A stretch of 8,300 nucleotides of DNA from CAYRKQ01 sp964621845 (GTDB lineage: Bacteria > Patescibacteriota > Saccharimonadia > Saccharimonadales > UBA7683), in assembly GCA_964621845.1 (NCBI GenBank), contig CAZUOL010000068.1:1-8300 (forward strand), written 5' to 3'. The translations under genes and the position numbers were made by a program. Under the pieces are notes generated by a model, which was given only the letters and a program-made list of their open reading frames with translations, was not told where the DNA came from and ran no database searches. Shown here piece after piece: positions 7,878 to 8,300 of the stretch. Every line of letters begins with the position of its first letter. The stretch's first letter is position 1.

Positions 7878-7976
7878 CACTTTGTGGCGCTCTGCGGTCA
7901 TGCTCAAAGCAAGCTTCTGCGCGTGATCTTGATCTTCGAACTCCGGTTGTTAAGCGCTTCGCGGTTACGGCAACCG
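7859..7976 (+). ncRNA. structured RNA unit 1 (novel candidate, tandem copy)
   Basis: No known RNA family recognised. On the plus strand the unit can fold as a three-way junction. The closing stem is CGGAG (7870-7874) with CTCCG (7941-7945). A small hairpin, UCAC/GUGG, spans 7877-7887. A long arm pairs GGTCATGC (7896-7903) with GCGTGATC (7921-7928) over 8 bp including two G-U pairs. The long arm is capped, across a UC/UGC internal loop, by AAG-CAAG-CTT (7907-7916). After the junction, CGGTTG (7944-7949) can pair with CAACCG (7971-7976), competing for the last bases of the closing stem. The arm's G-U pairs become A-C mismatches on the minus strand, which favours plus-strand RNA. Long ORFs here look like shadows. 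All pairings were found by eye. Confidence 0.55.
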
Positions 7977-7998
7977 AATTCAATTCCCAGAATGATAG

Positions 7999-8037
7999 CA
8001 CGAAAAAGCCCAAGCAGTAAGCTTGGGCAGTTTCGTG
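7999..8037. terminator. long two-part hairpin after unit 1, bidirectional terminator candidate
   Basis: CACGAAA (7999-8005) pairs with TTTCGTG (8031-8037), and inside it GCCCAAGC (8008-8015) pairs with GCTTGGGC (8021-8028). AA faces AG between the stems, and the loop has 5 nt. The minus strand has TTTTT directly after the GC-rich stem, so termination there should be efficient. The plus strand has only AGTTT. The right arm ends where repeat copy 2 begins. Confidence 0.75.
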
Positions 8038-8054
8038 GTGATCCCACGGAGAAT
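8036..8054 (+). repeat. 19-bp direct repeat, copy 2
   Basis: Identical to copy 1 at 7859-7877. It follows directly on the first terminator-like hairpin. A partial third match, GGTGAACC then ACGGGG (8190-8205), follows the second hairpin in the same relative position, but its similarity is too limited to call it a copy. Confidence 0.9.
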
Positions 8055-8148
8055 ATTAAGGTATAGCCTTGACTCGTTCTCGATGCAAGCATCTGCGGGC
8101 GAGTCTTCGTTATCGACTCCGCCGGAGTTCGGGGTTCGCTGTGCGAAC
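8036..8148 (+). ncRNA. structured RNA unit 2 (novel candidate, tandem copy)
   Basis: Same plan as unit 1 with mostly different sequence. The closing stem is CGGAG (8047-8051) with CTCCG (8117-8121). A small hairpin is AAGG-TATAG-CCTT (8058-8070). The long arm pairs 8071-8079 with 8097-8105 over 9 bp including two G-U pairs. Across the same UC/UGC internal loop it is capped by GATG-CAAG-CATC (8082-8093). The insertion between the closing-stem strands is nearly the same length in both units. Spacing from the 19-mer to GCAAGC is 31 nt in unit 1 and 30 nt in unit 2, which shifts the reading frame, so protein is not what is conserved. ACTCC-GCC-GGAGT (8116-8128) would compete with the closing stem, and GTTCGC-TGT-GCGAAC (8134-8148) follows. 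Function unknown. Confidence 0.55.
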
Positions 8149-8150
8149 AT

Positions 8151-8191
8151 CCAAAGAAAAACACCCATACCAGATGGGTGCCTTTCTTTGG
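8151..8191. terminator. long two-part hairpin after unit 2, bidirectional terminator candidate
   Basis: CCAAAGAAA (8151-8159) pairs with TTTCTTTGG (8183-8191), and inside it CACCCAT (8162-8168) pairs with ATGGGTG (8174-8180). AA faces CC between the stems, and the loop has 5 nt. The design copies the hairpin at 7999-8037 with different sequence. Both strands have a T-rich tail: CCTTTCTTTGG on plus and TTTTTCTTTGG on minus. On the plus strand it sits before the gene at 8276, as an attenuator would. Confidence 0.75.
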
Positions 8192-8283
8192 TGAACCTAA
8201 CGGGGGCTGATTCCGAAACCTTTTATCGTGACCTGGAAGAACTGGCAGATAAGCTGGCTGCTCAGGAGGATCACAATGTTTAG
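8191..8283 (+). CDS. possible 30-residue ORF overlapping the next gene
   Basis: The frame from GTG at 8191 encodes 30 residues containing an acidic, amphipathic helix-like stretch (DLEELADKLAAQED) that looks more like real protein than the frames around it. It ends at TAG 8281-8283, overlapping the ATG of the next gene by 8 nt, so translation could be coupled. The start is uncertain: the same frame is open upstream from ATG 8083 and GTG 8038, through unit 2 and the hairpin. None of these starts has a clear ribosome binding site. It could be a leader peptide, a small protein, or a gene remnant. I recognise no family. Confidence 0.35.
   Translation: MNLTGADSETFYRDLEELADKLAAQEDHNV
8264..8269 (+). 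promoter_or_regulatory. strong ribosome binding site for the gene at 8276
   Basis: AGGAGG is a perfect Shine-Dalgarno core 6 nt before the ATG at 8276. CTC (8261-8263) lies next to it but is too close to mask it strongly. It decides the start of the right-edge gene. Confidence 0.75.
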
Positions 8284-8300
8284 ATTATTCCGCAGAGCAC
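8276..8300 (+). CDS. start of an unidentified protein gene (runs off the right edge)
   Basis: Only eight codons are visible, MFRLFRRA, after an ideal ribosome binding site. The basic, hydrophobic start gives no family clue. It is the only visible plus-strand gene downstream of the tandem structured units, so it is the natural candidate for whatever they control. Confidence 0.6.

Noticed and set aside
8034..8052. T-box riboswitch signal: TGGTGATCCCACGG resembles the TGGNACC motif near a terminator.
   Set aside because: Extra bases break the motif, it sits at the start of unit 1 rather than before the terminator, and no stem I with a specifier loop could be built.
7859..8054. CRISPR array from the repeated 19-mer.
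   Set aside because: Only two copies, 177 bp apart; the intervening sequence is itself repeated in structure and contains a terminator-like hairpin.
7804..8168. Overlapping minus-strand ORFs of 62-86 codons through the structured region.
   Set aside because: Low-complexity Ser/Arg-rich translations, no clear ribosome binding sites, and frames that are not kept between the two repeat units. They look like shadows of the RNA structure.
8199..8216. GGGGGCTGATTC resembles the 5' end of tmRNA (ssrA).
   Set aside because: The match stops after about 12 bases, the following GGATTCGACGGG element is absent, and the stretch reads as protein leading to a gene with a strong ribosome binding site.

Overview
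The window looks like a bacterial chromosome segment. Its phosphoglycerate kinase, enolase, pyruvate kinase and PEP synthase are all bacterial in type. The condensed gene order, a lactate dehydrogenase fused to a phosphoglycerate mutase, and a pyruvate kinase with MLSDET in place of the usual MLSGET would suit a fermentative, small-genome lineage such as Patescibacteria (Saccharibacteria-like). That placement is an inference with low confidence.

Layout. Bases 1-5902 hold a minus-strand series, in transcription order: a D-2-hydroxyacid (lactate) dehydrogenase/phosphoglycerate mutase fusion (5902-4244), PEP synthase (4127-1764), pyruvate kinase (1719-289) and the N-terminal part of phosphoglycerate kinase (289 to beyond base 1). 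Pyruvate kinase and phosphoglycerate kinase overlap as TAATG. Enolase (5951-7219) diverges from the fusion gene across 48 bp. Together these genes cover every step from 1,3-bisphosphoglycerate to lactate (Pgk, Pgm, Eno, Pyk, Ldh), plus the ATP-driven return from pyruvate to PEP (PpsA). An RbsD/FucU-family sugar mutarotase (7791-7291, minus) converges on enolase.

Bases 7792-8190 contain no convincing conventional protein gene but are highly structured. A 19-bp sequence occurs twice, 177 bp apart. Each copy begins a unit that can fold into a three-way junction, with a conserved hairpin carrying a GCAAGC tip and a UC/UGC internal loop. The long stem of that hairpin has different sequence in the two units but stays paired, and it needs G-U pairs that exist only in the plus-strand RNA. 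Each unit is followed by a long terminator-like hairpin. A plausible sigma70-type promoter (TTGAAT, 16 bp, TATAAG) would start transcription exactly at the first unit. A plus-strand gene begins at 8276 with a strong ribosome binding site and leaves the window. The simplest reading is a long tandem cis-regulatory leader, or a pair of small RNAs, that I cannot assign to any known family. It is the most interesting part of the window. The reverse complement of the 19-mer also reads like a tRNA 3' end including CCA, so an attachment-site, tRNA-derived or tRNA-binding origin must be considered.
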